64,000 nucleotides of DNA from Candidatus Borrelia undatumii (GCF_020882015.2 NZ_CP086555.2:806001-870000), one strand, 5' to 3'; positions 1-8,824 are shown, numbered from the stretch's first letter. Translations and numbers: made by a program. Notes: generated by a model not told the origin, from the sequence alone.

Positions 1-132
1 GGGCAGAAGCTTTCTAGAGTAGAAAAGGATACTGATAGAGATTTTTGGTTAAGTAGTGAAGATGCAATTAAATATGGTCTTGTCTTTAAGGTTGTTGAAA
101 CTAGACTTGAGCTTGAGAAGTTTATTAATTAG
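1..132 (+). CDS. clpP: ClpP protease proteolytic subunit, C-terminal end (partial)
   Basis: The window opens inside this gene; 43 codons and a TAG stop remain. The piece has the typical ClpP tail: an EKDTDRDFW stretch (the conserved Asp-Arg-Asp region near the catalytic Asp loop), then SSEDAIKYGLV. ClpP forms the barrel-shaped serine protease that works with Clp ATPases on unfolded cytoplasmic proteins. The catalytic Ser and His lie upstream and cannot be checked. Borrelia carries two clpP genes; by gene order this is probably the second, which is inference. The downstream lipoprotein gene appears to start inside its last 20 bases. Confidence 0.9.
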   Translation, partial: GQKLSRVEKDTDRDFWLSSEDAIKYGLVFKVVETRLELEKFIN

Positions 133-838
133 TCTTCTAATTTTATCTTGTAGAACATCGAGAACGGAGTTTAGTATTTTGGAGTTTAGTGTTGCTAGTT
201 TTGATCAAAACCTTGCTGCTCTGAATTCATTGTTAGATGTTTCCTACAATGTTTTTTTGTCGGATTTTGACCTAGTTATTCTTAAGAACTTAAATGGTCA
301 GGAGGAGTTGGATTTAATTAATAATAGGGTTTCATTTGGAAATTTTAAAAAAGCATATTTTATTAGTCAAAACAAGAGATATTCCATTAGTGTTCTTGCT
401 AAAGAAACGGTTAGGGTTAAAATTTTAAGTTTTGTTGAAGGGTTTTATGGGCAAAAAATAGGCGTTGTTGTTGATTTTATATTTAAAGGGAATAATTATG
501 GGGTAGTTATTTTTAATTTTAGTGATGAGGTAATTAATAATTTAGATATTTCTGTTGTTGATGGACAGATAGCATACTTGAATTCTCAATATGAAAACTT
601 GGTTTTTATCCTAGATAAGACGGAACTCGTTATATTAGATATAATCGTTAAAAAAGGGTTTTTTAGCTTGATTCAAGACTCGAGCATTCCTATACATATA
701 ATTAACATTGTTAATTATATGGTTTATTCTAATTTTGTAGCCCATTTATCCCCTCATTATTTATTTTATACGCTTTTAAGCTATTTAAATGATGAATTTC
801 ATTTGGACAATTTCCCGAAAAGCATTGTTATTAAATAA
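113..838 (+). CDS. Putative lipoprotein of unknown function
   Basis: I do not recognise a family. The open frame extends upstream to position 56 inside clpP, but a TTG at 113 gives a clean lipoprotein signal: Met-Arg, a leucine/isoleucine-rich core (SLLISLLIL), then Ser-Cys with Cys at residue 13. That makes 113 a better start than the in-frame GTG at 56. The mature part, about 230 residues, is rich in beta-branched and aromatic residues with no obvious repeats or catalytic motif. It overlaps the end of clpP by 20 bases, which suggests translational coupling. No terminator is visible before the tRNA promoter downstream. Surface or periplasmic location is inferred only from the lipobox. Confidence 0.7.
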   Translation: MRSLLISLLILSCRTSRTEFSILEFSVASFDQNLAALNSLLDVSYNVFLSDFDLVILKNLNGQEELDLINNRVSFGNFKKAYFISQNKRYSISVLAKETVRVKILSFVEGFYGQKIGVVVDFIFKGNNYGVVIFNFSDEVINNLDISVVDGQIAYLNSQYENLVFILDKTELVILDIIVKKGFFSLIQDSSIPIHIINIVNYMVYSNFVAHLSPHYLFYTLLSYLNDEFHLDNFPKSIVIK

Positions 839-857
839 ACTTTTAAATATTTGGTCA

Positions 858-886
858 TTGACATCGTAATTTGATTATTATATGAT
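858..886 (+). promoter_or_regulatory. Sigma-70 promoter of tRNA-Leu
   Basis: TTGACA at 858-863 and TATGAT at 881-886 are separated by exactly 17 bases. The expected start site near 893 lies 6 bases before the mature tRNA 5' end. Confidence 0.75.
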
Positions 887-898
887 TCTATTACCTGT

Positions 899-982
899 GC
901 CGAAGTGGTGGAAGTGGTAGACACACAGGACTTAAAATCCTGAGGAGGAAGCTCCGTACCGGTTCAAGTCCGGTCTTCGGTA
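899..982 (+). tRNA. tRNA-Leu (anticodon UAA)
   Basis: The 84 bases fold as a class II tRNA with a long variable arm. The acceptor stem GCCGAAG pairs with CTTCGGT (one G-T pair), and A982 is the discriminator base. The anticodon stem CAGGA/TCCTG encloses a seven-base loop with TAA at 933-935. The T arm carries GGTTCAAGTCC. No CCA is encoded. The last 19 bases are also the antisense end of the convergent DUF368 gene. Confidence 0.95.
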
Positions 983-1902
983 TAAAATACTTCAGATGTG
1001 TCCTGCGTCTCTTTAAGCTTTTTGTTTATGTAGAATCCTGTGCCGAATAGAATTGTGGAGGCTACAAGTAATGGTAAGGAGGGCTCGAGGTTGAGTTTTG
1101 ACATTCTGGATAATATTTGTAGTATTGAGCCTGCTATTAGTCCTATTGCTAGATGAAGAAATTTAATCAGATGTTTGTCTATAGCCTTTTTGATTAGTAG
1201 AGTTGTAGTTCCTGCACCTGTTGCCGCTGATATTCCAAATATTAAACATGGTATAATGCTCAGACTGGAGACGATGTGTATGATTTCTTTGTAAGTCCCA
1301 AGGCTTAGTAGTAGTAATGAGCCTGAAAGTCCTGGTATAACCATGGCGGATCCGCTTATTACACCTGAGCTTGTAATTAAAAGAAAGTATTCCATTGATT
1401 TCCTGTCTTGGTACTTGTTATCGATAGATAATCCATGGTTTCCTATGATTAAAACAGACAACACAGAGAAAAGACCTAACAAGGTAAGGCAATACGCCAC
1501 AGCCTTGCTGCCTTTATCACTCATCTCTTTTGTTTTGATTTCTTTTCTTATGCTAAATACACTTTCTGTGATCAACCCCGTAATCAACATACTTAAGCAC
1601 GCCTCTCCCGTCTTGCCATCCAAGATGTAGACCTTAAGTAGCTTTGAAAGCACCACCGCCGTGGTTAGCACACCAAGAGAAAGCACAGTAAGAAAAGTCA
1701 CATCTCCTCTCCCTCTTGCTTTCATGAGGGCTGAGCACGAATAGACCACTCTATAATAAATCCCCAGAGTTAATGCCAATGTCCCGCCCGAGACACCAGG
1801 TATCACGTTGGCAACACCAATCAACAAGCCCTTTAGATAAGCGCTCAGCAAATTCTCACTGTATGCGTAACTTGATTTTTCATCGATCATCTCCCTCACC
1901 AT
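964..1902 (-). CDS. DUF368 family membrane protein (undecaprenyl-phosphate translocase type)
   Basis: A 312-residue polytopic membrane protein with the two signature half-repeats of DUF368: VIPGVSGGT at residues 33-41 and VIPGLSGSL at residues 188-196, each opening a hydrophobic half. Family members have been linked to recycling undecaprenyl phosphate across the cytoplasmic membrane, the lipid carrier for peptidoglycan synthesis; applying that here is inference. Translation may start at the first Met or at Met5. Its 5' end overlaps the stop region of the upstream MazG-like gene by 11-23 bases, so the two are probably one transcript. Its last six codons plus stop lie antisense inside tRNA-Leu. 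Confidence 0.85.
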   Translation of the reverse strand: MVREMIDEKSSYAYSENLLSAYLKGLLIGVANVIPGVSGGTLALTLGIYYRVVYSCSALMKARGRGDVTFLTVLSLGVLTTAVVLSKLLKVYILDGKTGEACLSMLITGLITESVFSIRKEIKTKEMSDKGSKAVAYCLTLLGLFSVLSVLIIGNHGLSIDNKYQDRKSMEYFLLITSSGVISGSAMVIPGLSGSLLLLSLGTYKEIIHIVSSLSIIPCLIFGISAATGAGTTTLLIKKAIDKHLIKFLHLAIGLIAGSILQILSRMSKLNLEPSLPLLVASTILFGTGFYINKKLKETQDTSEVFYTEDRT

Positions 1903-2512
1903 TAATAGTGTTATTTTCGCACCTTTTCTTTAATTTATCCAAATTAGTAATAGCAACATCTTCAAGTGTTACTCCAAGATAGCCACCTAATCTTGAAATA
2001 TGCCACAGCACATTACCAAGTCCCTGCCTAATGGATAACGAATATTCATCATCAAGTACATAGTCCTTGTCACGAATCAATTTTTTTAGTTTTTCTACAA
2101 CCCCCCCTGCCTCCTCGACAAGGTCAAAAGAAGTTAATATCAATTTTTCCCTATCGCTCTCATGTCTGTCAGTCTTTCGCGACCGTACTTGGTATTCGTT
2201 CAATCCCACAATATCATCTTCATGTCTTTTATTCAATTTGTCCAAATTGCCAATAGCAATATCTTCAAGTGTTGCCCCAAGATAACCACTTAAGCTTGAA
2301 ACATACCACAATACATCACCAAGCTCTTTCTTAATGGATAATAAATACTCATCATCGAGTAAATAGTCCTTATTGCGAATCACTTTTTTTATTTTTCCTA
2401 CGACCTCTCCCGTCTCTCCGGCAAGGCCAAGCGTTGTTAAAATTAACTCTTCTCCGCGGCTCCTATATCTAGCAGTTTCCCGTGCCTGTAATTGGTACTC
2501 GTTCAATTTCAT
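1880..2512 (-). CDS. MazG-like nucleotide pyrophosphohydrolase, internally duplicated
   Basis: The 210-residue protein is two MazG-like units of about 100 residues in tandem (residues 3-100 and 104-201), roughly 60% identical by eye. MazG enzymes hydrolyse NTPs to NMP and pyrophosphate, using Mg held by an ExxE...ExxD set. Copy 1 keeps all four acidic residues (E33, E36, E63, D66). In copy 2 the aligned residues are E134, G137, G164 and N167, so three of four are lost and it is probably inactive. MazG units work as helical dimers, so the fusion may be a covalent pair with one active half. The single-domain Borrelia homologue I recall is about half this length. The divergent neighbour is the M23 peptidase gene. 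Confidence 0.85.
   Translation of the reverse strand: MKLNEYQLQARETARYRSRGEELILTTLGLAGETGEVVGKIKKVIRNKDYLLDDEYLLSIKKELGDVLWYVSSLSGYLGATLEDIAIGNLDKLNKRHEDDIVGLNEYQVRSRKTDRHESDREKLILTSFDLVEEAGGVVEKLKKLIRDKDYVLDDEYSLSIRQGLGNVLWHISRLGGYLGVTLEDVAITNLDKLKKRCENNTINGEGDDR
1910..2506 (-). repeat. Tandem intragenic duplication, 303-bp period
   Basis: The stretch around 1940-2022 aligns without gaps to 2243-2325: both hold the same stretch coding for the GYLG-xTLED-xAI-xNLDKL region, offset by 303 bases (101 codons). Nucleotide similarity stays high but not perfect, so the duplication is neither ancient beyond recognition nor brand new. Confidence 0.8.
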
Positions 2513-2600
2513 AACCAGAACCAGTCTAATACAGTTTTTTATTATTTACAAGTTTATCCCGTTGTATCTTTTTTTTTAAAATTTTACTATATTTAGCTCA

Positions 2601-3509
2601 ATGTTTTTTTGGAGTTTTATATGTAAACAGAGTAGTTCTCGCATTAAGGGTTGTTTTTTCTTTTTATGTTTTAATTGTATTTATTCTTATCCTGAGATAG
2701 AAAATTTCTCAAACAAGGATCCCGTTTTTTTTGACCTTAAGACGAAAATTTCTAAGTACAATAAAAGGGAAGGTGTTCCCTTGTTTATTTATTCATACAG
2801 GGTAAAAAAGAGAGATACTTTTTTTAAGATTGCAAATAAAGTGAATGGGTGGCAGGCCAGTATAGCTACAGTTAATTTACTGGACTCTCCTTCCTTAAGA
2901 GAGGGGCAAGAAATTTTAATTCCTAGCAAGAAGGGTCTTTATATTCTTGATAATAAGAAGCATAGATTTAATAATCTGCTTTTAGCCACAAGAGACTTAA
3001 CAAAAGCAGAAAAGATAAAGGTTAGAAGAGACAATAAAATTTATGAGTTCTATTTTTTTGATTCTGCTAGACAACCAAATTTGAGTTTTTTCTCAAGTAC
3101 AGAAATGCTTTTTTTTCTAAATTCTGATTTTATTTTCCCTTTAAAGAAATTTATTGTCACTTCTGATTTTGGTTTTAGGGCAGATCCCTTTACTGGTGTG
3201 GATAGTTTTCATACCGGTATAGATCTTGCAGCGCCGATGAATTCTTTAGTCTTTTGTTCTTCTTATGGTATTGTGGCTGTAGTTGGTTATAACGATATTT
3301 ATGGGAATTTTGTTGTTGTTGAACATAAAAACAATATCAAGTCTCTTTATGGACACCTTAGTTCCTATGCTGTGAGCAGGGGAGATATTTTAAAAACAGG
3401 AGACGTTATTGGTAGAGTAGGTCAAACGGGACGATCAACAGGTCCTCATCTACACTTTGAAATACTAAAGAAAGATACTCCCATCAATCCTGTTAAAATT
3501 TTAAAATAG
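2601..3509 (+). CDS. LysM and M23 (lysostaphin-type) metallopeptidase
   Basis: A 302-residue exported or membrane-anchored envelope protein. After a hydrophobic N-terminal segment (about residues 16-29), a LysM domain spans about 64-110 (YSYRVKKRDTFFKIANK ... EGQEILIPSK). The peptidase M23 domain spans about 187-302. Zinc ligands of the family are present: H204 and D208 in HTGID, and the HLH motif at 283-285 with H285 as ligand; H252 sits in the conserved GHLS. M23 enzymes cut peptidoglycan cross-links or act as inactive activators of amidases; with all ligands intact this one looks active. No strong Shine-Dalgarno is visible before the ATG. It converges on rrp2 with 122 bases between, where I see no clear terminator. 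Confidence 0.88.
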   Translation: MFFWSFICKQSSSRIKGCFFFLCFNCIYSYPEIENFSNKDPVFFDLKTKISKYNKREGVPLFIYSYRVKKRDTFFKIANKVNGWQASIATVNLLDSPSLREGQEILIPSKKGLYILDNKKHRFNNLLLATRDLTKAEKIKVRRDNKIYEFYFFDSARQPNLSFFSSTEMLFFLNSDFIFPLKKFIVTSDFGFRADPFTGVDSFHTGIDLAAPMNSLVFCSSYGIVAVVGYNDIYGNFVVVEHKNNIKSLYGHLSSYAVSRGDILKTGDVIGRVGQTGRSTGPHLHFEILKKDTPINPVKILK

Positions 3510-3631
3510 ATGAGCAAGTTTTAACATACGATACCACATTATGGTAATTCTAATTTGATAATAAACAGGGGCAGGATAATAAGATAACTCTACTACATGC
3601 TAATTAAAATTTTACTTTAATAAAGCTTTGT

Positions 3632-4996
3632 TTAGTGAATATCATATGCTTCGTATTCTGTTATTTTATTATGAAGGGTTTTTCTTCCTATTTTAAGTAT
3701 CTCGGCACATTTGCTTTTGTTGTGTTTGGAATATAGAAGTGTTTGTTTAATGATTTCCCTTTCTGCTTCCTTTAAGCTTATGCCTATTGGTAATGTTATT
3801 TTAAATATTTGACTTGTGTTATTCTTAATTCTTGGAGGCAAGTCGTCTTTTACGATTTGTTTTCCCCTAGACAGTATTAAGGCGCTTTCAAGTACATTTT
3901 TTAACTCTCTGATATTTCCTGGCCAATCATAGGCATAAAGTGCCTTTATTGCATCACTAGACAGGCTTTTTTCTTCTCTGTTGTTTTCATTAGCAACGCT
4001 TTTAATTAATATGTTTGTTAAATTTTGTATGTCATCTTTTCTCTCTCTTAAGGGTGGGATGTTGATATTTATTATGTTTAGCCTATAGAATAAATCTTCC
4101 CTAAACCTTCCTTTCCTGATTTCTTCTTCAATATCTTTATTTGTTGCTGTTAATAGCCTGATGTCAACTTTCATAGTGGATTCTCCACCCACTCGTTCAA
4201 ATGTTTTATTTTGAAGCACTCTTAGCAGTTTTACTTGAACTTCAGGTGATGTTTCTACTATTTCATCTAAAAATATCGTTCCCTTATCGGCAAGTTCAAA
4301 TCTGCCTTTTTTTTGACAGATGGCACCTGTGAACGCTCCCTTTTCGTGACCAAAAAGTTCGCTTTCAAGTATACTCTCAGAGAGGGCAGCACAATTTACC
4401 TTAATAAAAGGCTTGTCATTTCTATTTGATAGGTCAAAAATAGCATCTGCTATTACTTCTTTCCCAACACCGCTTTCCCCTGTTATTAGCACGGACGCTT
4501 TCGATTTAGCAATTTTATTGACAAGTTCCAATGTCTTTTGCATAACAAGAGATTTACCAAGTATACGCCCGTAGTAGTTTAAATCCTTTCTGATAATAAC
4601 ACTCTTTGAGGATATACTTTCGTGAATCTTATCTTTTTGGCCATTTAAGGCTCTCTTTATTATGAGTAATAGCCTTTCAAGGTCAACTGGTTTTGTTAAA
4701 AAGTCATAGGCACCTTCTCTCATAGCATCAACTGCTGAATCAACTGTTCCGTGCGCTGTAAGAATAATGAAAGGTATGTCTGAATTTTTATCTTTTACGA
4801 TTTTTAATAACTGTTCTCCTGATAATTGGGGCATTCTGAGGTCAGATATTACAGCATCAATTTTTTCATTTTCAATTGTTTCAAGTGCTTCTTCTCCATC
4901 ACTAGCAGTAAATACAAAAAAACCCTCTTCTTCCAGATAGGTTGCTATCCCTTCTCTTATGTTTTTCTCATCATCTGCTATAAGCACCTTACTCAC
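3632..4996 (-). CDS. rrp2: NtrC-type sigma-54 activator / response regulator Rrp2
   Basis: 454 residues in three domains. The receiver (1-118) has the acidic D8-D9 pair, phosphoacceptor D52 and K102. The AAA+ domain (about 143-380) has Walker A GESGVGKE at 173-180, the sigma-54-contacting GAFTGA at 220-225, and Walker B around 241-246. A Fis-type helix-turn-helix sits at about 405-450. In B. burgdorferi Rrp2 activates sigma-54 transcription of rpoS and is essential; Gly239, the residue changed in the well-known mutant, is present at the same number. The start overlaps the hk2 stop by 8 bases, so the kinase and regulator are translationally coupled. It is the last gene of the murG-led run. Confidence 0.95.
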   Translation of the reverse strand: MSKVLIADDEKNIREGIATYLEEEGFFVFTASDGEEALETIENEKIDAVISDLRMPQLSGEQLLKIVKDKNSDIPFIILTAHGTVDSAVDAMREGAYDFLTKPVDLERLLLIIKRALNGQKDKIHESISSKSVIIRKDLNYYGRILGKSLVMQKTLELVNKIAKSKASVLITGESGVGKEVIADAIFDLSNRNDKPFIKVNCAALSESILESELFGHEKGAFTGAICQKKGRFELADKGTIFLDEIVETSPEVQVKLLRVLQNKTFERVGGESTMKVDIRLLTATNKDIEEEIRKGRFREDLFYRLNIININIPPLRERKDDIQNLTNILIKSVANENNREEKSLSSDAIKALYAYDWPGNIRELKNVLESALILSRGKQIVKDDLPPRIKNNTSQIFKITLPIGISLKEAEREIIKQTLLYSKHNKSKCAEILKIGRKTLHNKITEYEAYDIH

Positions 4997-6149
4997 TTTC
5001 TAAACATCCTTCAATTAAAATTTTGTCTGTGTTTAATTTTGGAAGGGTGATTGTAAAAGTTGTTCCCTTCATATTCTTGCTCTCTACAAAAATTTCACCT
5101 CCGTGTTCTTTTACTATTTTATAAGAAATAGTAAGTCCTATTCCACTTCCTTTCTCTTTTGAGCTAAACTGAGGCTTAAATATTTCATCCTTCGTATCGT
5201 CCTTGATTCCGTCTCCGTTGTCTTTTATGCTGATGTATATTTTATCTTTACTTTCATGGATAGAAAAATCTATTTTTTTTGTTCTTTTACTTGATTCAAG
5301 TAGGGCTTCTTCTGCGTTTTTTATTATGTTGATTATTACTTGTCTTAAAAGTTTTTCGTCAACTAAAACAGGGCTTACTTTTTTGAGATGGAGTAGAAGT
5401 TTAATATCTTTGTTTTCTAACTCTGGATTTAACAAATTATACACACTCTTTACGATGTCGGTGATATTCCTCTTTTCAGCCATTATCTTAATAGGTCTTA
5501 CTGTTAATAGAAAATCTGTTACAGTTTTGTCCATTCTGTTTATTTCTTCTTTTATTATTTTAAAGTAATTATCTGCTTTAGTGCTTTTAAGTTCCTGTCT
5601 ATCTATTTCTTTTTTAAGTAGCTGTAAGTTTATGTCGATTGCTCCCAGTGGGTTTTTAATCTCGTGCGCAATATTTCTTGCATGTCTTGTAAAAGCAGCT
5701 AAAGCCTCTGCTCTTTTGAAAAGTTCTTCCTTGTGTTTCCTGTCTTTAATGTCCTCTATTAAAATAATGTTTCCTTCAAGCTTTTGGTCTTTAACATATG
5801 GCATAAATGATATTTTAATGAACATATTTGTTGAAATTTGAAATTCATAGCCTATTATTTTGTCCTCATTTATGGTTAGTTCTTCTATCAAGTTTGTTAG
5901 GGTTGGAATTTGAATATCTTTAAGGGTCTCTAGTTTAGACTCAATATTAAGAGTTAGTATTTGGAATAACATTTTGTTTAAATAAATTATGTTGTTAAGT
6001 TTATCAAGCACAAGAATCCCTTCATTAATGGATGCAAAGATTCCCTCGTATATTTCTATTTTTTTATACAGATCCTGAATAAATTTAAATTTTTGCTCAC
6101 CTGATAGTTTATTTAACTTGGATAAGGTTTTTTTAAAGAACTTACTCAT
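4989..6149 (-). CDS. hk2: PAS-domain sensor histidine kinase Hk2
   Basis: 386 residues without a membrane segment, so cytoplasmic. A PAS-like sensor region lies at about 33-135, followed by the dimerisation/phosphoacceptor helix with H162 (IAHEIKNP) and the ATPase domain: N box around N278, G1 box DNGDGI at 310-315 and G2 box GSGIGL at 334-339. It is the cognate kinase of Rrp2 by overlap and family. The signal bound by the PAS region is unknown; cytosolic sensing of a metabolite or redox state is inference. The start ATG shares one base with the upstream stop (TAATG), another sign of coupling. Confidence 0.93.
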   Translation of the reverse strand: MSKFFKKTLSKLNKLSGEQKFKFIQDLYKKIEIYEGIFASINEGILVLDKLNNIIYLNKMLFQILTLNIESKLETLKDIQIPTLTNLIEELTINEDKIIGYEFQISTNMFIKISFMPYVKDQKLEGNIILIEDIKDRKHKEELFKRAEALAAFTRHARNIAHEIKNPLGAIDINLQLLKKEIDRQELKSTKADNYFKIIKEEINRMDKTVTDFLLTVRPIKIMAEKRNITDIVKSVYNLLNPELENKDIKLLLHLKKVSPVLVDEKLLRQVIINIIKNAEEALLESSKRTKKIDFSIHESKDKIYISIKDNGDGIKDDTKDEIFKPQFSSKEKGSGIGLTISYKIVKEHGGEIFVESKNMKGTTFTITLPKLNTDKILIEGCLESE

Positions 6150-7192
6150 TAATCCTCATAAGTTAGCATTAGATTTTCTATTATTCGCTTTCTGCTTTGA
6201 TTATAGGGCATGTATCTTAACATATGTTTTAGGTATTCTAGTCTTCCTAGATAAGTATTAATATCCAAGGATTGATCCAAGAAATCATATCTGAGTTGAG
6301 TGGCAAGTTCTTTCAGAAATGATTCAAATGTAAGTTCATCTTTTAAGAAACTAAATGTATCAAGGTTAAATAATCCCTGTTTCTCTTTTATTATATTCAA
6401 AATTCTTCTTGCTTCTTCTCTTAATATCTCACTTTCTTCACTGTAGAATGAACTTAAGTATTCTTCGGTTGTAAGTTCATCATTTTTATTAAAGATTGCC
6501 TTAAAGATCTTAACTTCAAAGTCCCTATTTTCTCTTGGAAACCTATAGCATCTAAGTCTTGACAGTATCGTTTTAGGAATTTTACTTTTGTTTCTTGTGG
6601 ATAAAATCAAATAAATATTTAAAGGTGGTTCTTCTAATATCTTAAGAAGAGCGTTGTAAACATTAAAGGATAAATTTTCGATTTCGTTGATGTAGATCAC
6701 CTTTTTCTTGTTCTTTTCCGAGAATGCCCAAGATCTAATTTTTCTAATCTCATTGATAGTAGGGTTGAAATTTATGTGTTTAATTATCTCTTCAATTTTT
6801 TTAATAAGTTCTTCCTTGACAGCTTTGCTATACTCGTTTTTGTAGTAAATGTAATTGATGAAATTAATATTCTTTTCTATTTTTTTGAAGTTCTTGTCGC
6901 TACTGAAATTGTATTTAGTGAAAATGATATTCTTAACATACTTTAGGTACTGATTTACAACTTCTTTTGATTCTGTATTAAGATATGCCTTTGCTTCTAC
7001 TATATTAAGACTTGAGGAGATCAGTAGATTCGGATTTGTTAAAATTTGTGATTTTAGTATTTTTTTTGCAAGCACAAGGGCACTTAGCTTTTTGTAAGAG
7101 AATCTCTCCCCCCAAAAAAGAATTGCATTGGGGAGGCAGCCCCTTTCATATTCATTAAGTATTTCTTTAGTAATTTTAGGTATTATTTCCAT
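6149..7192 (-). CDS. holB: DNA polymerase III delta-prime-like clamp loader subunit
   Basis: 347 residues resembling HolB/delta-prime. The middle holds KVIYINEIENLSFNVYNALL and KILEEPPLNIYLIL (the Walker B/sensor region of clamp-loader AAA+ folds, with conserved LLKILEEPP), then SKIPKTILSRLRCYRF, a version of the SRC segment. The N-terminal P-loop is degenerate (FWGERFSYKK), as expected because delta-prime does not hydrolyse ATP. The sequence is very diverged and long for its conserved core, so this is a family assignment, not proof of a working subunit. It sits between cvpA and hk2 in the same run, 13 bases after cvpA. Confidence 0.75.
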   Translation of the reverse strand: MEIIPKITKEILNEYERGCLPNAILFWGERFSYKKLSALVLAKKILKSQILTNPNLLISSSLNIVEAKAYLNTESKEVVNQYLKYVKNIIFTKYNFSSDKNFKKIEKNINFINYIYYKNEYSKAVKEELIKKIEEIIKHINFNPTINEIRKIRSWAFSEKNKKKVIYINEIENLSFNVYNALLKILEEPPLNIYLILSTRNKSKIPKTILSRLRCYRFPRENRDFEVKIFKAIFNKNDELTTEEYLSSFYSEESEILREEARRILNIIKEKQGLFNLDTFSFLKDELTFESFLKELATQLRYDFLDQSLDINTYLGRLEYLKHMLRYMPYNQSRKRIIENLMLTYED

Positions 7193-7205
7193 GTTCCACT
7201 TCTCT

Positions 7206-7694
7206 TTACCGTATTTTTGATAATTTGAAAAAGTAGTTAATTCCAGGATTTAGATATTCAAGTAGTGCACTTCCCTCTAAAAAGTATGAAGGCTTAAAGA
7301 TTTGTTGTGAATGAATTATATAAACTACAATTGCGATTATTCCAAATGCTTCAAACAAGCCAAGTATTAGGCCAAGTATTCTGTTAAAGAACAGCAGTTG
7401 TAGGTGACTTATTACTGATTCAATTAGTGATTGCAATACCAAAAAACCTATATGTATTAATAAGAAAAATACCAGTAACGCTTGAATGTATGATAGTTCA
7501 AGAATGGGAGATATGAAGACTTGAAAATCATGCGTTTTATTATAAAGCAAAAATATTAAAGCGAAGACTTCAACAAACCCACCTATTTCTTTAATGAACC
7601 CCCTTAAAAAGCCCCTAAAACCTAGTGAGATAAAAATTATTATTATTAATATGTCAGCTATTCCCGTTATTTTAACAGGATCATGTTCTAGCAT
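7206..7694 (-). CDS. cvpA: CvpA family membrane protein
   Basis: 162 residues with four predicted membrane segments (about 10-28, 33-52, 66-90 and 100-128). The first pair carries the family pattern of a glycine-rich turn, [14 protein letters not shown]. CvpA proteins are inner-membrane proteins first tied to colicin V production and more generally to envelope stress; the molecular role is unclear. The start overlaps the murG stop by 7 bases. It lies between murG and the clamp-loader-like gene in the murG-to-rrp2 run. Confidence 0.8.
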   Translation of the reverse strand: MLEHDPVKITGIADILIIIIFISLGFRGFLRGFIKEIGGFVEVFALIFLLYNKTHDFQVFISPILELSYIQALLVFFLLIHIGFLVLQSLIESVISHLQLLFFNRILGLILGLFEAFGIIAIVVYIIHSQQIFKPSYFLEGSALLEYLNPGINYFFKLSKIR

Positions 7695-8773
7695 TCCATT
7701 GCCTCAAATTCTTTCAATAACATACTTGCTATTAAATTTGATGAATCTTGTTCATGGAACTTTTTTATATTGTGTCTTAGTACTTCTGATTTTTCTTTGT
7801 TTTCCAGTATTTCTCGTATGGTATCCGTGACAACACTTTCATTTAGATCCCCCTCCTTTACTTTTAAACATGCATTATGTTCTTCTAGTAGTTTTGCATT
7901 CCTAACTTGATCTCCTCTTGATCCTTTTTCAAATGGAATAAGTATCACGCACGCACCGGCACTCGCAAATTCTTTAATAGCCCCAGCCCCAGCTCTACTG
8001 ATTATGATGTTTGAAAATTTGACTATGCTTGACATTTCTTCTGCATTAAAGAATTGACGTCTCAGATAGTTATTTTCTCTAGTTTCGTCTAGATTTGCGC
8101 CGCACTGGTGTATAAAATATGCGTCAATTTTGTTTCTGATATTGATAGCTAGTCTATTTAAAACCTCCGCCCCGAGAGAGCCGCCTAGCAAGCTAATAAT
8201 GGGTTTGTCTGTATTGCAAGATAGTTCTCTTATGATGTTCGGGTTTGGGTTTTTAAATTCTGGTCTTATTGGTGATCCCGTATATACAACATCTTTGTTT
8301 TTAAAATACTTTCTGCTTTCCTTAAAGCTTATGTGTATTGTGTCTGCAAATTTCGAATTAATTTTTGTTGCAAGCCCAGGGTCAAGATCCATTTCATGAG
8401 TTATCTTTTTTATTCTAAAAAGACATGCTGCAATAATTGGAGGACTTGATACAAAACCCCCAGTTGAATATATAATCTGGGGGTTATACTTTTTTATAAT
8501 AAGGAAACTTTTGATTACCCCAAGTATAACTTTCAAAAAATCACTGAAATTTCGTAATGAGAAATATCTTCTAAGTTTTCCAGATGGAATTTCAATAAAC
8601 CTGATGTAAGAGTACTTTCCTACAATCCTGGCCTCCATTGATTCTTTTTGCCCAAGCCAGAAGAATTCAATATTCTTGTCCATCGCCCTTAAGCTTTCAA
8701 TTATCGCTACTCCTGGGAAAACATGCCCCCCCGTACCTCCTCCCGCAAAAAACATTGTCCTTCCGTTTCTCAT
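7688..8773 (-). CDS. murG: MurG, lipid II synthase (GlcNAc transferase)
   Basis: 361 residues, usual length for MurG. It transfers GlcNAc from UDP-GlcNAc onto lipid I at the inner face of the membrane, the last cytoplasmic step of peptidoglycan precursor synthesis. The N-terminal G loop is GGGTGGH at 11-17; the second loop [10 protein letters not shown] and the donor-site run [10 protein letters not shown] with a following conserved [12 protein letters not shown] are present. The start could be Met1 or Met7. It is the first gene of a run continuing through cvpA, holB-like, hk2 and rrp2, with a candidate promoter about 45 bases upstream. Confidence 0.94.
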   Translation of the reverse strand: MRNGRTMFFAGGGTGGHVFPGVAIIESLRAMDKNIEFFWLGQKESMEARIVGKYSYIRFIEIPSGKLRRYFSLRNFSDFLKVILGVIKSFLIIKKYNPQIIYSTGGFVSSPPIIAACLFRIKKITHEMDLDPGLATKINSKFADTIHISFKESRKYFKNKDVVYTGSPIRPEFKNPNPNIIRELSCNTDKPIISLLGGSLGAEVLNRLAINIRNKIDAYFIHQCGANLDETRENNYLRRQFFNAEEMSSIVKFSNIIISRAGAGAIKEFASAGACVILIPFEKGSRGDQVRNAKLLEEHNACLKVKEGDLNESVVTDTIREILENKEKSEVLRHNIKKFHEQDSSNLIASMLLKEFEAMEC

Positions 8774-8818
8774 ATACCTCTTTAATGTACCGATTAAACC
8801 TCTGGAAGCTTAAGCCGT

Positions 8819-8824
8819 ATTATA
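8819..8824 (-). promoter_or_regulatory. Candidate -10 element upstream of murG
   Basis: A perfect TATAAT on the minus strand, preceded by GGA. No good -35 hexamer sits at 16-18 bases, so this is weak evidence. It lies in the 202-base gap between pdxK and murG, the only sizeable gap in this part of the minus strand, and would start the murG-to-rrp2 transcript near position 8812. The rest of the gap (8774-8975) shows nothing else I can support. Confidence 0.4.

Noticed and set aside
1343-1630. Open frame on the plus strand inside the DUF368 gene
   Set aside because: It is antisense to a clear membrane protein gene, has no ribosome site and no family resemblance.
3510-3631. Gap between the convergent M23 peptidase and rrp2 genes, searched for a terminator
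   Set aside because: Only short AT-rich symmetry (CTTTAATAAAG) was seen, with no GC stem.
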